NCBI RefSeq assembly: GCF_003751845.1 | Contig: NZ_RJKQ01000002.1 | Coordinates: 1,396,668 to 1,460,667, forward strand | Length of the DNA: 64,000 bases | From: Enterobacter sp. BIGb0383 | GTDB lineage: Bacteria > Pseudomonadota > Gammaproteobacteria > Enterobacterales > Enterobacteriaceae | Direction of reading: 5' to 3' | In this document: piece by piece, positions 38,395 to 48,594 of the stretch | Numbering within the stretch: the first letter of the stretch is position 1 | Layout of the letters: each line of letters starts with the position of its first letter | The notes under the pieces: model-generated | What the model was told of the DNA's origin: nothing | Seen by the model: only the letters and a program-made list of their open reading frames with translations | Databases searched by the model: none | Program-made: the position numbers and the translations under genes

Positions 38395-39958
38395 GCACCG
38401 CGTACTGTAATAGCCAGCCGGTAAAGTCCTGCGGTGGCATCGCTTTGGCGAAGTGCCACCCCTGACAATACTGCACACCGCGCTTGAGCAGCCAGTTCAC
38501 CTGCTCAGCGGTTTCCACCCCTTCCGCAATCGTCTTCAGCCGCAGGCTCTGCGCCATCTCAATAATATGCTCAGCGATCAGATGGCTGGTGCTGTTGGTC
38601 GCCAGCGTATCGATAAATGACTTATCGATTTTCAGGATATCCACGTTCAGCGAGTAGAGGTTGTGCAGATTTGAGTAGCCGGTACCGAAATCATCGATAG
38701 CAACCTCATACCCGGCCTGGCGGAACGCCTGGATCACCGGCGTGGTTTTCGGCACGTCGATAAAGCCACGTTCGGTCACTTCGATTTTGATCTGCTGAGT
38801 ACGGACGGAATACTCCTGCGCTTTATCCGTGATCAGAGAGATCAGTCGTGGAGAGTGAAAATCAGCGGCGGAGAGATTAATGGAGATATAGATCCCGGGA
38901 TGGGCGGAGAGATAGCTACCTAAATCAGTGAAGACTTCTTCAACCACATAATCCGTAATACGTTCAATCATTCCCTCGTTTTCCGCCAGCGGGATAAATT
39001 CCGCCGGGCTCATCACCTGGCCGTTAAATCCCGGCCAGCGTAATAATGCTTCAGCCCCCACGCAGGTATTATTTTTAATATCGATAATGGGCTGGTAATG
39101 GAGCCGAAGCTGCCGTCGATCAAGCGCGCGCTGTAGCCTGCGCCGGGGAGAGTTAAACTCCCGCCGTGTTCGGGACCAGACCAGCAGCAGTAAAATGCTG
39201 CAGAGAATGCCCAGCGGTAGCGTCAGGGCAACCTGGTGCCAGAGGTTTTGATAAAAGCGGGCCTGCGTGGTGGCCACAATGACCGCAATCGGGCGCTTCG
39301 CCGAACGGGTAATGGTGTAAAAACGCCCGTCCTGCTGGAAAGCGGAGGCTTCCTGATGGGCCAGTTCACGCAGATGCCGGGCATCGGCGGATTCGCTGGC
39401 TGAAAACAGAGCGCCGGTAACCGTATCATAGACGCCGTAGACCAGCGCAGGATCGTTGGTCATCACTTCGCTAAACGAGAGCGGGTTAATCGCCACCGCG
39501 TAATGACCCCGCTGTAAATACGTCATCCGGTAGCCGGGGTAAAGGGGGATATCACGATAATAATAGATCGAAATATTCGGTGAGCGGCGATAATCCGGCT
39601 CCGCCATCATATAAGGCTGTGACGGTTTGCTTACCGTCGAACATATAAAATGCTGACCCTGCGCATAAATAAGATCGTCGACATATAAACGCCCACGAAT
39701 AATATTAAGCATGTTTTCTTGATGGGCTTCAGAACAAATATCACCCTGATATTTTTCCGCCGCCTCGCGGGCCAGATCGGCCTGATGAACAACCGCCTCG
39801 GTTTTATTCAAAACCAGATCGGAAAATGAACCTAACTGACTGCTGGTTTCACTTACGGCTCGTAACTGGGCAAACCATAAGGCCAGCACTATCGGCAGGG
39901 ACGTTACCAGAATAACCCCGACGATTCTCAGCAGCCTGCGCAGTGCGCTACGATTCAT
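38381..39958 (-). CDS. pdeC: Cyclic-di-GMP phosphodiesterase PdeC (YjcC), CSS-motif type
   Basis: About 525 residues. An N-terminal membrane segment (11-30) and a second near 240-262 flank a periplasmic domain with redox cysteines Cys75 (GDICSEAHQ) and Cys106 (FICSTVS; here C-S-T rather than the usual C-S-S). The cytoplasmic EAL domain has GAEALLRWPG, EVTERGF, IDDFGTGYSN, DILKIDKSF and EGVET, so it should be catalytic. It hydrolyses c-di-GMP to pGpG; free periplasmic thiols activate the E. coli enzyme. Start 39958 is chosen from family alignment; 39979 is possible. Confidence 0.93.
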   Translation of the reverse strand: MNRSALRRLLRIVGVILVTSLPIVLALWFAQLRAVSETSSQLGSFSDLVLNKTEAVVHQADLAREAAEKYQGDICSEAHQENMLNIIRGRLYVDDLIYAQGQHFICSTVSKPSQPYMMAEPDYRRSPNISIYYYRDIPLYPGYRMTYLQRGHYAVAINPLSFSEVMTNDPALVYGVYDTVTGALFSASESADARHLRELAHQEASAFQQDGRFYTITRSAKRPIAVIVATTQARFYQNLWHQVALTLPLGILCSILLLLVWSRTRREFNSPRRRLQRALDRRQLRLHYQPIIDIKNNTCVGAEALLRWPGFNGQVMSPAEFIPLAENEGMIERITDYVVEEVFTDLGSYLSAHPGIYISINLSAADFHSPRLISLITDKAQEYSVRTQQIKIEVTERGFIDVPKTTPVIQAFRQAGYEVAIDDFGTGYSNLHNLYSLNVDILKIDKSFIDTLATNSTSHLIAEHIIEMAQSLRLKTIAEGVETAEQVNWLLKRGVQYCQGWHFAKAMPPQDFTGWLLQYAVLSTK

Positions 39959-40457
39959 TTTCGCCCAATATCCCTGCATTAAATGTGCCTGTAATCGACA
40001 GGCTGCACGCGTTGCTATACATAAACAGACGGTTACGTTGCATGAAACACCCAACATTAGCAACCGACTTTTCGCTACCTCATCCTAATATTTGGTTATG
40101 ACGATAATATTTGCCCGTAAGGCAAACTAAAAGTACGCCTTTAGTTTTTATTAGGGTGAGAATAATCCTGGAAAAAACGTTTTTTAAATAGCCTTAAAAG
40201 ACCGAATTCTCTTTTCGCCAGGCAATCTTACAGAAGAGCAATGTTTTCCGTCGAGCAATAACTGTTGAACGGCATAAATGATGAAAAAACAGACTTTCTC
40301 CCTCTCTTTTCACTGGCTAATAAAACACCAAATGTGATAGAGTTCACAAAACGATACAAGCAAAGACATCGTTTCATTCTTCCCCTGATTAACGCCTCCG
40401 ATAGCCGCCGTGTGCCGCGCTGTTGCTGGCCCCTGTTATCTTCTGAGGTTAGGTTTC
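39959..40457. other. pdeC-yjcB divergent intergenic region
   Basis: Nearly 500 bp without a convincing gene. It holds a short hairpin TTTGCC/GGCAAA (40110-40126) immediately followed by CTAAA...TTTAG and a T run (40127-40148), a terminator-like pair in the middle of a divergent region. This could mark a small leader or a transcript end, but I cannot assign one. The rest is AT-rich promoter-type sequence. Confidence 0.4.
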
Positions 40458-40739
40458 ATGGCTACCATTACGACCGGCGTTCTGCTCTTTCGCTGGCCGC
40501 TGTTAAGCGCAGTGCTGATGTTTCTGGCCAGCACCCTGAATATCCGGTTTCGAAAATCCGACTATATCGGCCTGGCGGTCATCAGCAGTACGCTGGGCGT
40601 TGCCGCCGCCTGCTGGTTTGCCACCGGTCTGCTGGGCATCAATATGGTCGAGGTCGATGCGATCTGGGGAAATATGAAAGTCCTGATGGTAGAAATCATG
40701 AGCCAGACACCACCCGACTGGCCGATGGTGATCACCTGA
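40458..40739 (+). CDS. yjcB: YjcB family small membrane protein
   Basis: A 93-residue protein, the same length as E. coli YjcB, with two hydrophobic segments (about residues 10-27 and 38-60) and the conserved FLASTLNIRFRKSDYIGLAV. The start at 40458 follows GAGGTTAGGTTTC. Function unknown. In E. coli yjcB lies next to ssb; here about 20 kb of inserted DNA separates them. Confidence 0.92.
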   Translation: MATITTGVLLFRWPLLSAVLMFLASTLNIRFRKSDYIGLAVISSTLGVAAACWFATGLLGINMVEVDAIWGNMKVLMVEIMSQTPPDWPMVIT

Positions 40740-40747
40740 GGGTATAA

Positions 40748-40779
40748 CAGCGCTTCAAAAAATGAAGCGCTGTTTTTTT
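40748..40779 (+). terminator. yjcB terminator
   Basis: CAGCGCTTCA and TGAAGCGCTG form a perfect 10 bp stem with an AAAAA loop, followed by seven T. Confidence 0.93.
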
Positions 40780-40845
40780 ATGCAAAGTAAGCACTTAGCC
40801 GTTTTTACCCTTTAATAAATGCAACGACGTTTGCATTTCAATTGT

Positions 40846-40864
40846 AATGAGAACCATTCTCATA
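40846..40864. promoter_or_regulatory. Fur box upstream of fecIR
   Basis: AATGAGAACCATTCTCATA, with the perfect ATGAGAA-N3-TTCTCAT core, is a good 19 bp Fur operator 43 bp before fecI. Fe-Fur repression of fecIR under iron sufficiency is established for E. coli. Confidence 0.88.
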
Positions 40865-40907
40865 TTAACATAACGCCGTGACTATTAACTTTTAGTACTA
40901 TCCGGCT

Positions 40908-41429
40908 ATGTCTGACCACTCCGCAGCGTCCGCACACTTTACGCTTGAATCGCTTTATGGCGAGCATCATGGCTGGCTGAAACACTGGCTGACGCGCAAG
41001 CTACACTCTGCCTTTGACGCGGACGACGTGGCCCAGGATACCTTTCTGCGGGTGATGAACGGCGAATCACTGGCCGCCATTCGCGATCCCAAATCCTTTC
41101 TTTGTACCATTGCCAAACGGGTGATGGTGGATCTGTTCCGTCGCCACGCGCTGGAAAAAGCGTATCTGGAGATGCTGGCTCAGCTGCCGGAAGCCCTGGC
41201 TCCGTCGCCGGAGCTGCATCAATCCCAGCTGGAAACCCTGCAGCAAATCGACCGGATGCTCGACGGGCTCAGCGCGAAGGCGCGGCAGGCGTTTCTGCTC
41301 TCTCAGTTGGAAGGACTCACCTATAACGAGATCGCGCAGCGTCTGTCGGTCTCGGTCAGCTCGGTGAAAAAATACGTGGCGAAAGCCACCGAGCACTGCC
41401 TGCTGTTTCGTCTGGAGCAGGGGCTGTGA
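40908..41429 (+). CDS. fecI: ECF sigma factor FecI
   Basis: A 173-residue extracytoplasmic-function sigma factor, the same length as E. coli FecI. Region 2 includes [14 protein letters not shown] and [20 protein letters not shown]. Region 4 has [27 protein letters not shown]. It directs RNA polymerase to the fecA promoter when FecR signals ferric citrate binding by FecA. It overlaps fecR by 4 bp. Confidence 0.96.
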   Translation: MSDHSAASAHFTLESLYGEHHGWLKHWLTRKLHSAFDADDVAQDTFLRVMNGESLAAIRDPKSFLCTIAKRVMVDLFRRHALEKAYLEMLAQLPEALAPSPELHQSQLETLQQIDRMLDGLSAKARQAFLLSQLEGLTYNEIAQRLSVSVSSVKKYVAKATEHCLLFRLEQGL

Positions 41430-42379
41430 AGACGCCGCTCACCGATGCACGTCGGCAGGCGTTACGCTCCGCATCCCAGTGGTACGCCGTCTTAAGCGCG
41501 GGTCAGGTTAGCCCGCAGCAGGAAGCCCGCTGGCAGCAGTGGATCGACCGACATCAGGATAACCAGTGGGCCTGGCAGCAGGTAGAGAACCTGCGCCATC
41601 AGATAGACCGGGTGCCGGGCAACGTCGCCAGCCGCGCCCTGCAGGATACCGCCATCACTCGTCGCCACGTGCTTAAAGGACTGGTGCTGTTGCTCGGCAT
41701 CGGCAGCAGCTGGCAGCTCTGGCACTCCGATACCGGCACCGGCCTGCGCGCAGACTACCGCACGGCTAAAGGCGAGGTTCGCCAGCAGCATCTCGATGAT
41801 GGCACCCTTCTGACTCTCAATACCGACAGCGCGGTAGACGTTCGTTTTGATACCCGGCAGCGCCTGATTCACCTGTGGTACGGCGAAATCGCCATGACTA
41901 CCGGGAAAGATAGCCAGCAGCGGCCTTTCCGCGTACGTACCCACGACGGCACGCTGACGGCGCTGGGCACCCGCTTTACGGTCCATCAGCAGGAGAGTGA
42001 AACCCGGCTCGACGTTCATGAACATGCGGTTGAAGTGGCGCGGGCAAGCGACCCCACGCAGAAACGGGTGGTCCAGCAGGGCCAGAGCCTGCGCTTTAGC
42101 GCCAGCGGTTTTGAAGATATTCAGCCGCTTAATGACGAAGCGGGAAGCTGGGTGCAGGGCTTACTGAGCGTTAGCGATCGGCCGCTGGGTGAGGTGATTG
42201 CGACGCTCGCCCGCTATCGCCGGGGCGTACTGCGCTGCGATCCGGCCGTCGCCGGGTTGCGCCTGAGTGGCACTTTTCCCCTGAAGGACACCGATGCCAT
42301 CCTCAACATTATTGCGCAGACATTACCCGTAAGAATTCAGTCGGTTACCCGTTACTGGGTGCAGGTTTCACCGCGATAG
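41426..42379 (+). CDS. fecR: FecR anti-sigma/signal transducer
   Basis: A 317-residue single-pass membrane protein. The cytoplasmic N-terminal domain (about 1-85) binds FecI; the conserved Trp residues in [20 protein letters not shown] are typical. A membrane segment ([17 protein letters not shown]) is followed by the periplasmic FecR domain ([29 protein letters not shown]), which senses the FecA signalling domain. Confidence 0.95.
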   Translation: MKTPLTDARRQALRSASQWYAVLSAGQVSPQQEARWQQWIDRHQDNQWAWQQVENLRHQIDRVPGNVASRALQDTAITRRHVLKGLVLLLGIGSSWQLWHSDTGTGLRADYRTAKGEVRQQHLDDGTLLTLNTDSAVDVRFDTRQRLIHLWYGEIAMTTGKDSQQRPFRVRTHDGTLTALGTRFTVHQQESETRLDVHEHAVEVARASDPTQKRVVQQGQSLRFSASGFEDIQPLNDEAGSWVQGLLSVSDRPLGEVIATLARYRRGVLRCDPAVAGLRLSGTFPLKDTDAILNIIAQTLPVRIQSVTRYWVQVSPR

Positions 42380-42468
42380 CGAAAAAATTCTCATTTTCAA
42401 TTGTCCCTTTTCTTTCCCTCATACGACTTCATACCTGAATACCAAATAAAAATGATGATGGAGACGTA
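42380..42468 (+). promoter_or_regulatory. fecA promoter region
   Basis: This 89 bp fecR-fecA gap contains ATTCTCATTTTCAATTG (42398-42414), a half-conserved Fur-like sequence. The FecI-dependent promoter is expected here by analogy with E. coli; I cannot define its -35 and -10 precisely. Confidence 0.5.
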
Positions 42469-44787
42469 ATGACGCTTCGTAAGACAACACCTTTGGTGAC
42501 GGCAATCCGCTTAAGTCTGCTCCCGCTGCTCGGGCTGGCTTCGTTCTCAGCCCTGGCCGCGATACGCTACGACATCGCCGCAGGCGATCTCGATAAAGCC
42601 CTTAACCAGTATGCTGCCGCCAGCGGGATCGCTCTGGCGTCGGACGCCAGCCTGACCCGGGGCAAACACAGCAACGGCCTGCACGGCGACTATGAGATTG
42701 CCAACGGTTTACAGGCGCTGCTGGCCGGTAGCGGTCTGCGGATTAAATCGCTGGGTGACAACAGCTGGACGCTGGAACCTGCACCTGAATCAGCGGAAGA
42801 ATCCCTGACGGTTGTCGGCGACTGGCTGGGCGAAGCCCGCGAAAATGACGTGTTCGAACACGCCGGCGCCCGCGATGTGGTCCGCCGCGAGGATTTCGCC
42901 AAAACCGGCGCGGCCACCATGCGCGAAGCGCTGCACCGTATTCCCGGCGTTAACGCCCCGGAAAATAACGGCACCGGTAGCCATGACCTGGCGATGAACT
43001 TCGGTATTCGCGGCCTCAACCCGCGTCTTGCCAGCCGTTCAACCGTTCTGATGGACGGTATTCCGGTTCCCTTTGCGCCCTACGGCCAGCCGCAGCTCTC
43101 CCTGGCGCCAATCTCGCTGGGTAATATGGACGCCATCGACGTGGTTCGCGGCGGCGGGGCCGTGCGCTACGGACCGCAAAGCGTTGGCGGCGTGGTGAAC
43201 TTCGTGACCCGCGCCATTCCGCAGGATTTCGGTATTGAAGCCGGGGTTGAAGGTCAGCTCAGCCCGCGCTCGTCGCAAAACAATCCAAAAGAAACGCACA
43301 ATCTGCTGATTGGCGGCACGGCGGATAACGGCTTCGGGACCGCGCTGCTCTATTCCGGCACCCGCGGTAGCGACTGGCGCGAGCACAGCGCCACCCGTAT
43401 CGACGATGTGATGCTGAAAAGCAAGTATGCCCCGAACGAGGTGCATACCTTTAACAGCCTGCTGCAGTACTACGACGGGGAAGCGGATATGCCTGGCGGC
43501 CTGTCACGCGCCGACTACAACGCCGACCGCTGGCAATCCACCCGCCCGTATGACCGTTTCTGGGGCCGTCGTCAGCTCGCCAGCGTCGGCTATCAGTTTG
43601 CGCCGGACAGTCAGCATAAGTTCAATGTTCAGGGCTTCTATACCCATACCTTGCGCAGCGGCTATCTGGATCAAAAGGACATTATCACTCTGTCACCGCG
43701 TGAATACTGGGTACGCGGGATCGAACCACGCTACAGCCAGAGCTTTATGCTCGGTTCGTCCGCGCATGAAGTGGGCGTCGGCTATCGCTACGTGAATGAA
43801 TCCACCCATGAAATGCGCTATTACACCGCAGCCACCAGCGGTCAGCTGCCCGATACCTCCAGCGCCCGGGATCGCAACAGCCGTTCCGGCACCGAAGCGC
43901 ACGCCTGGTATCTTGATGACCGTATTGATGTCGGCAACTGGACCATCACGCCGGGCATGCGTTTCGAACATATTGAGTCTTATCAGGAAGATCTGCGGAA
44001 ACAGAAACGCCAGGACGTGAGCTATAACGCTCCGCTTCCGGCCCTCAATATCCTTTATCACGTTACTGACAGCTGGAATCTCTATGCCAACACAGAAGGC
44101 TCGTTCGGCACCGTACAGTACAGTCAAATTGGCAAGGCTGTGCAAAGCGGCGATGTGGAACCGGAAAAAGCGCGAACCTGGGAGCTCGGCAGCCGATACG
44201 ACAACGGGGCGCTAAGTGCTGAAGTCGGGCTGTTCCTGATCAACTTCGATCACCAGTACGACTCTAACCAGACCGATAACACCGTCACCGCACGCGGTAA
44301 AACCCGCCATACCGGGATGGAAAGCAAGCTGCGTTACGATCTCGGCGATATGACGGACACGCTGGAAAACGTCTCTGTGTACGCCAGCTATGCGTATGTT
44401 GATGCGAAGATCCGCGAAAAGGGAGACACCTACGGCAATCAGGTGCCGTTCTCGCCGAAACATAAAGGCACCTTCGGCGTTGACTATACGCCCGGAAGCT
44501 GGACCTTCAACCTGAACAGCGACTTCCAGTCCAGCCAGTTCGCCGATAACGCCAACACCTGGGCCGAAAGTGCAAACGGCAGCACCGGGCGTATTCCGGG
44601 CTATATGCTGTGGGGTGCACGCGTAGCCTACGACTTCGGCCCGGAGATGGCCCACCTCAATCTGGCCTTCGGCGTGAAGAATATCTTCGATCACGACTAC
44701 TACACCCGTTCGTACGAGGATAACAACAAAGGCCTCTACGCCGGACAGCCACGCACCCTCTATATGCAGGGCTCTGTGAAGTTCTGA
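42469..44787 (+). CDS. fecA: Ferric citrate outer membrane transporter FecA
   Basis: A 772-residue TonB-dependent transporter, two residues shorter than in E. coli. Signal peptide about 1-30, then the N-terminal signalling domain (about 32-105; [24 protein letters not shown]) that contacts FecR. The TonB box region (ESLTVVGDW), the plug ([19 protein letters not shown]) and a 22-strand barrel ending in the aromatic residue of QGSVKF follow. It imports diferric dicitrate. Confidence 0.97.
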   Translation: MTLRKTTPLVTAIRLSLLPLLGLASFSALAAIRYDIAAGDLDKALNQYAAASGIALASDASLTRGKHSNGLHGDYEIANGLQALLAGSGLRIKSLGDNSWTLEPAPESAEESLTVVGDWLGEARENDVFEHAGARDVVRREDFAKTGAATMREALHRIPGVNAPENNGTGSHDLAMNFGIRGLNPRLASRSTVLMDGIPVPFAPYGQPQLSLAPISLGNMDAIDVVRGGGAVRYGPQSVGGVVNFVTRAIPQDFGIEAGVEGQLSPRSSQNNPKETHNLLIGGTADNGFGTALLYSGTRGSDWREHSATRIDDVMLKSKYAPNEVHTFNSLLQYYDGEADMPGGLSRADYNADRWQSTRPYDRFWGRRQLASVGYQFAPDSQHKFNVQGFYTHTLRSGYLDQKDIITLSPREYWVRGIEPRYSQSFMLGSSAHEVGVGYRYVNESTHEMRYYTAATSGQLPDTSSARDRNSRSGTEAHAWYLDDRIDVGNWTITPGMRFEHIESYQEDLRKQKRQDVSYNAPLPALNILYHVTDSWNLYANTEGSFGTVQYSQIGKAVQSGDVEPEKARTWELGSRYDNGALSAEVGLFLINFDHQYDSNQTDNTVTARGKTRHTGMESKLRYDLGDMTDTLENVSVYASYAYVDAKIREKGDTYGNQVPFSPKHKGTFGVDYTPGSWTFNLNSDFQSSQFADNANTWAESANGSTGRIPGYMLWGARVAYDFGPEMAHLNLAFGVKNIFDHDYYTRSYEDNNKGLYAGQPRTLYMQGSVKF

Positions 44788-44833
44788 ACCTGTGCCGGGC
44801 ATTTGCCCGGCCTTTCTGTTTCTGGAGATAGCT

Positions 44834-45736
44834 ATGTTTATTCTGATTCGTACTCTTTTGCTGGCCCTGCTGTTTAGCGCCAGCCAGGTTCAGGCGGTCA
44901 CGGTAAAGGACGAGAAGGGAGACTTTACCCTGGCGCAGTCCCCTTCACGGGTTGTGGTGCTGGAGCTCTCCTTTGCCGACGCCCTGGCCGCCGTGGATAT
45001 CAGCCCGGTTGGCATCGCTGATGATAACGATCCGTCCCGTATTCTTGCCGATGTCCGCGCACATCTGAAACCCTGGCAGTCGGTCGGCACCCGCGCCCAG
45101 CCAAGCCTGGAAGCGATCAGCGCCCTGAAGCCGGACCTGATCATCGCCGACAGCAGCCGGCATGCCGGTATCTACGACGCGCTGAAGAAAATTGCCCCGG
45201 TCCTGCTGCTCAAATCACGCAATGAAACCTACGCAGAGAACCTGCAGTCGGCGGCGATTATCGGCAAGGTACTGGGTAAAGACGCACAGATGCAGAAACG
45301 TCTGGCCCTGCACCGTCAGCGGATGGCCGACTTCGCCCGCCAGCTGCCCGCCGGGACAAACGTGGTGTTCGGCACGTCCCGCGAACAGCAGTTCAATCTG
45401 CATACCCGCGACACCTATACCGGCAGCGTGCTTACCGCGCTGGGGCTGAAAGTACCGGAACCAACAGGCCAGGCGTCGATGCCGTCCATTAACCTGGAAC
45501 AGCTGCTGGCGATTAATCCGGAGTGGCTGATTGTCGCCCACTACCGCGAGGAGAGCATCGTCAAAAAATGGCAGCAGGACGCCCTGTGGCAGATGCTGCA
45601 GGCCGGACAGAAACAGCAGGTTGCCGCGGTCGACAGCAATACCTGGGCCCGGATGCGCGGGATCTTTGCCGCCGAGCGTATCGGTGGGGATATGGTTAAC
45701 ATTGTCCATCATCAGCCGCTTGATGCCGTGAAATGA
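44834..45736 (+). CDS. fecB: Ferric citrate periplasmic binding protein FecB
   Basis: A 300-residue class III binding protein, the same length as E. coli FecB, with a signal peptide (about 1-20). The conserved core reads VGTRAQPSLEAISALKPDLIIADSSRH and SREQQFNLHTRDTYTGSV. It carries ferric citrate from FecA to FecCD. The start at 44834 follows TGGAGATAGCT. It overlaps fecC by 4 bp. Confidence 0.96.
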   Translation: MFILIRTLLLALLFSASQVQAVTVKDEKGDFTLAQSPSRVVVLELSFADALAAVDISPVGIADDNDPSRILADVRAHLKPWQSVGTRAQPSLEAISALKPDLIIADSSRHAGIYDALKKIAPVLLLKSRNETYAENLQSAAIIGKVLGKDAQMQKRLALHRQRMADFARQLPAGTNVVFGTSREQQFNLHTRDTYTGSVLTALGLKVPEPTGQASMPSINLEQLLAINPEWLIVAHYREESIVKKWQQDALWQMLQAGQKQQVAAVDSNTWARMRGIFAAERIGGDMVNIVHHQPLDAVK

Positions 45737-46731
45737 AACCCAGGCTTCATCCACTTCTGAGGTGGGGATTACCCCTTGTGGCGCTGGCCGGTGCGTTCTG
45801 GCTAAGCCTGTTTAGCTGGTCGGCAATCCCTATCCCGCCGCTAAACGCGCTACACGCCCTGCTGTTTCAGCCGTCACCGCCGCTGCCCGAAGCGCTGGTG
45901 CAAAACCTGCGTCTGCCGCGCAGCCTGGTCGCACTGCTGCTGGGCGGCAGCCTGGCGCTGGCCGGTGCCCTGCTGCAAACCCTGACCCATAATCCGCTGG
46001 CCTCGCCGTCCCTGGTGGGGATCAACAGCGGTGCCGCGCTGGCGATGGCCTTGACCAGCGCCCTCAGCCCTGCGCCGCTGGCGGGCTACTCTATTGCGGT
46101 CATTGCCGCCTGCGGCGGCGGCATCAGCTGGCTGCTGGTGATGATGGCCGGCGGTGCCTGGCGCCAGACCTGGGATCGTCATCGACTGATCCTGGCCGGG
46201 ATCGCCCTCTCCGCGCTCTGCATGGCTTTAACCCGTATTACGCTGCTGCTGGCAGAAGATCACGCCTTTGGCATCTTTTACTGGCTGGCGGGCGGCGTTT
46301 CTCACGTGCGCTGGGCCGAGTTCTGGCAGCTGTTTCCCTTTGTGGTGGTCCTCGCGCCCGCCATGCTGCTGCTGGCGAATCAGCTGAATCTGCTTAACGT
46401 CAGCGATGCTGCCGCACACACCCTGGGCGTTAATCTCACCCGGCTACGGATCGCCGTTAATCTGGCTGTTCTGCTGTTGGTCGGCACCTGCGTGAGCGTC
46501 GCCGGGCCGGTGGCCTTTCTCGGCCTGCTAATGCCGCACCTGGCGCGTCTGTGGGTGGGCCATGACCAGCGTCGGATGCTGCCGATGAGTATGCTGCTTG
46601 GTGCGACCGTCATGCTGCTGGCCGATGTCCTGTCGCGGGCGCTGGCCTGGCCGGGCGAACTGCCCGCCGGTGCGGTGCTGGCGCTGATCGGCGCGCCCTG
46701 TTTTGTCTGGCTGGTCAGGAGGCGCGGATGA
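45733..46731 (+). CDS. fecC: Ferric citrate ABC permease FecC
   Basis: A 332-residue FecCD-family permease with about ten membrane segments. Family motifs are LRLPRSLVALLLGGSLALAGALLQ, NPLASPSLVGINSGAA and GPVAFLGLLMPHLARLW. It pairs with FecD to form the channel. Starts and stops overlap its neighbours (ATGA both sides). Confidence 0.96.
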   Translation: MKPRLHPLLRWGLPLVALAGAFWLSLFSWSAIPIPPLNALHALLFQPSPPLPEALVQNLRLPRSLVALLLGGSLALAGALLQTLTHNPLASPSLVGINSGAALAMALTSALSPAPLAGYSIAVIAACGGGISWLLVMMAGGAWRQTWDRHRLILAGIALSALCMALTRITLLLAEDHAFGIFYWLAGGVSHVRWAEFWQLFPFVVVLAPAMLLLANQLNLLNVSDAAAHTLGVNLTRLRIAVNLAVLLLVGTCVSVAGPVAFLGLLMPHLARLWVGHDQRRMLPMSMLLGATVMLLADVLSRALAWPGELPAGAVLALIGAPCFVWLVRRRG

Positions 46732-47684
46732 AAACCCTGATGCCGTATGCGTTGCTTCTCACGCTGGCACTGCTAGTGGCTCTGTCTCTGCAAATGGGGG
46801 CGATACCGCTCCCCTGGTCGGCGCTGGTCAGCGGCTGGCAGCCTGGCGATGAACATCACTATGTCCTGATGCAGTACCGGCTACCGCGCGTGCTGCTGGC
46901 CCTTTTTGTCGGCGCGGCGCTGGCGGTCTCCGGCGTGCTGGTGCAGGGGATTGTCCGCAATCCGCTGGCCTCGCCGGATATTCTCGGCGTCAATCATGCC
47001 GCCAGTCTGGCCACCGTCAGCGCCCTGCTGTTGCTACCAGGTCTGTCGTTATTCTGGCTGCCGCTGCTGGCCTTTGTCGGTGGAATGGCAGCGATGCTGC
47101 TGCTGTTTGTGCTTGCCGGAACCGCGCGTCCAATGCGGCTGGCCTTAACCGGCGTGGCCCTGTCGGCCACCTGGGCCAGCCTGACGGATTACCTGATGCT
47201 GTCGCGCCCGCAGGATGTAAACAATGCCCTGCTGTGGCTGACGGGCAGCCTGTGGGGACGCGACTGGTCATTTGTCGTCGTTGCCCTGCCTGTACTGGCG
47301 CTGCTGCTTCCCCTAAGTCTGCGCCTGTGCCGCGATCTGGATCTGCTGGCGCTTGGCGACGAACGGGCCAGCACGCTGGGTGTACGACTCCAGCGGGTAC
47401 AAATCGGCGGGATCGTACTGGCGGTGGCGCTGTCGGCTACCTGTGTTGCCATCTGCGGCCCGGTTGGCTTTATCAGCCTGGTGGTCCCGCACCTGGTGCG
47501 CCGTCTGGTCGGTGGACGTCATCGCTGGCTCCTGCCAATGTCGGCGGCGATGGGCGGCGCGGTCCTACTGCTGGCGGATCTACTGGCACGCACCCTGCGC
47601 CCGCCCATGGAGCTGCCTGCCGGTGTGCTGACGGCCATTATTGGCGCGCCCTGGTTTATCTGGCTGTTAGTGAGAATGCGTTAA
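46728..47684 (+). CDS. fecD: Ferric citrate ABC permease FecD
   Basis: A 318-residue FecCD-family permease. It shows YRLPRVLLALFVGAALAVSG, NPLASPDILGVNHAAS and GPVGFISLVVPHLVRRL. It heterodimerises with FecC. The fecE start follows directly at the next base after its stop. Confidence 0.96.
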   Translation: MKTLMPYALLLTLALLVALSLQMGAIPLPWSALVSGWQPGDEHHYVLMQYRLPRVLLALFVGAALAVSGVLVQGIVRNPLASPDILGVNHAASLATVSALLLLPGLSLFWLPLLAFVGGMAAMLLLFVLAGTARPMRLALTGVALSATWASLTDYLMLSRPQDVNNALLWLTGSLWGRDWSFVVVALPVLALLLPLSLRLCRDLDLLALGDERASTLGVRLQRVQIGGIVLAVALSATCVAICGPVGFISLVVPHLVRRLVGGRHRWLLPMSAAMGGAVLLLADLLARTLRPPMELPAGVLTAIIGAPWFIWLLVRMR

Positions 47685-48452
47685 ATGGAACTGAAAACAG
47701 AAAACATGACCGCCGGATACGGCAAGACGCGCATCCTTGACGGGCTGTCGCTGACCCTGCCCGCCGGGAAAATTACCGCCCTGCTTGGCCCCAACGGCTG
47801 TGGGAAATCGACGCTATTGAAGTGTCTTTCGCGGCTAATCACGCCTGAATCAGGCACGATAATGCTCAATAACGGTAAATTAGCCGATCTGAGTCAGCGC
47901 CAGCTTTCCCGGCATCTGGCCCTGCTACCGCAGCAGCATATGACCCCGGAGGGGATCACCGTTCGCGAGCTGGTCTCCTACGGACGCAGCCCCTGGCTGC
48001 CGCTGTGGGGCAGATTATCGGCGGATGACTGGCAGCGAGTGGACGCGGCGCTGGATAAAACCCAGACCCTACACCTGGCCGAACAGCGGCTAACCGACCT
48101 CTCCGGCGGCCAGCGCCAGCGCGCTTTTCTGGCCATGATCCTGGCCCAGGATACACCAATTGTGCTACTGGATGAGCCCACCACCTGGCTCGATATCAAT
48201 CACCAGGTCGAGCTGATGAAGCTGATGCGCGAGCTGAATCTCGCCGGAAAAACGGTGGTTGCCGTGCTGCACGACCTTAATCAGGCCAGCCGCTACTGCG
48301 ACCACCTGGTGGTGCTGTCCGGCGGGAAGGTGATGGCCGAGGGCACGCCGGAGCAGGTGATGCAGCCCGCGCTGCTGCGTCAGGTCTTCAGTATCGAGGC
48401 GCAGATCCACCCCGAGCCGGTGTCCGGCAGGCCGATGTGCGTGGTGGAGTAA
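47685..48452 (+). CDS. fecE: Ferric citrate ABC ATPase FecE
   Basis: A 255-residue ABC ATPase of the siderophore/B12 type. Walker A is GPNGCGKST, the Q-loop is LPQQHMTPEG, the signature is LSGGQRQRAFLAM and Walker B is IVLLDEPTTWLD. It powers ferric citrate import. Last gene of fecABCDE and followed by a terminator. Confidence 0.97.
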   Translation: MELKTENMTAGYGKTRILDGLSLTLPAGKITALLGPNGCGKSTLLKCLSRLITPESGTIMLNNGKLADLSQRQLSRHLALLPQQHMTPEGITVRELVSYGRSPWLPLWGRLSADDWQRVDAALDKTQTLHLAEQRLTDLSGGQRQRAFLAMILAQDTPIVLLDEPTTWLDINHQVELMKLMRELNLAGKTVVAVLHDLNQASRYCDHLVVLSGGKVMAEGTPEQVMQPALLRQVFSIEAQIHPEPVSGRPMCVVE

Positions 48453-48462
48453 CAAAGATACA

Positions 48463-48501
48463 GACATAAAAAAACCGACGGGTGAGGTCGGTCTTTTTAT
48501 G
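48463..48501. terminator. Terminator after fecE
   Basis: GACATAAAAAaACCGAC and GTCGGTcTTTTTATGTC form a long interrupted stem. The ACCGAC/GTCGGT core followed by TTTTT is a good plus-strand terminator. The symmetrical A run also lets it stop the convergent importer operon. Confidence 0.85.
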
Positions 48502-48594
48502 TCCCGTGGCAGAGCAGGTAACTCTGGCGGGGTAAAACAGTTCGCATCTAACCAAGGCAATTTACCCCTGACATCGGGGGGATGTCAAAGGCCT

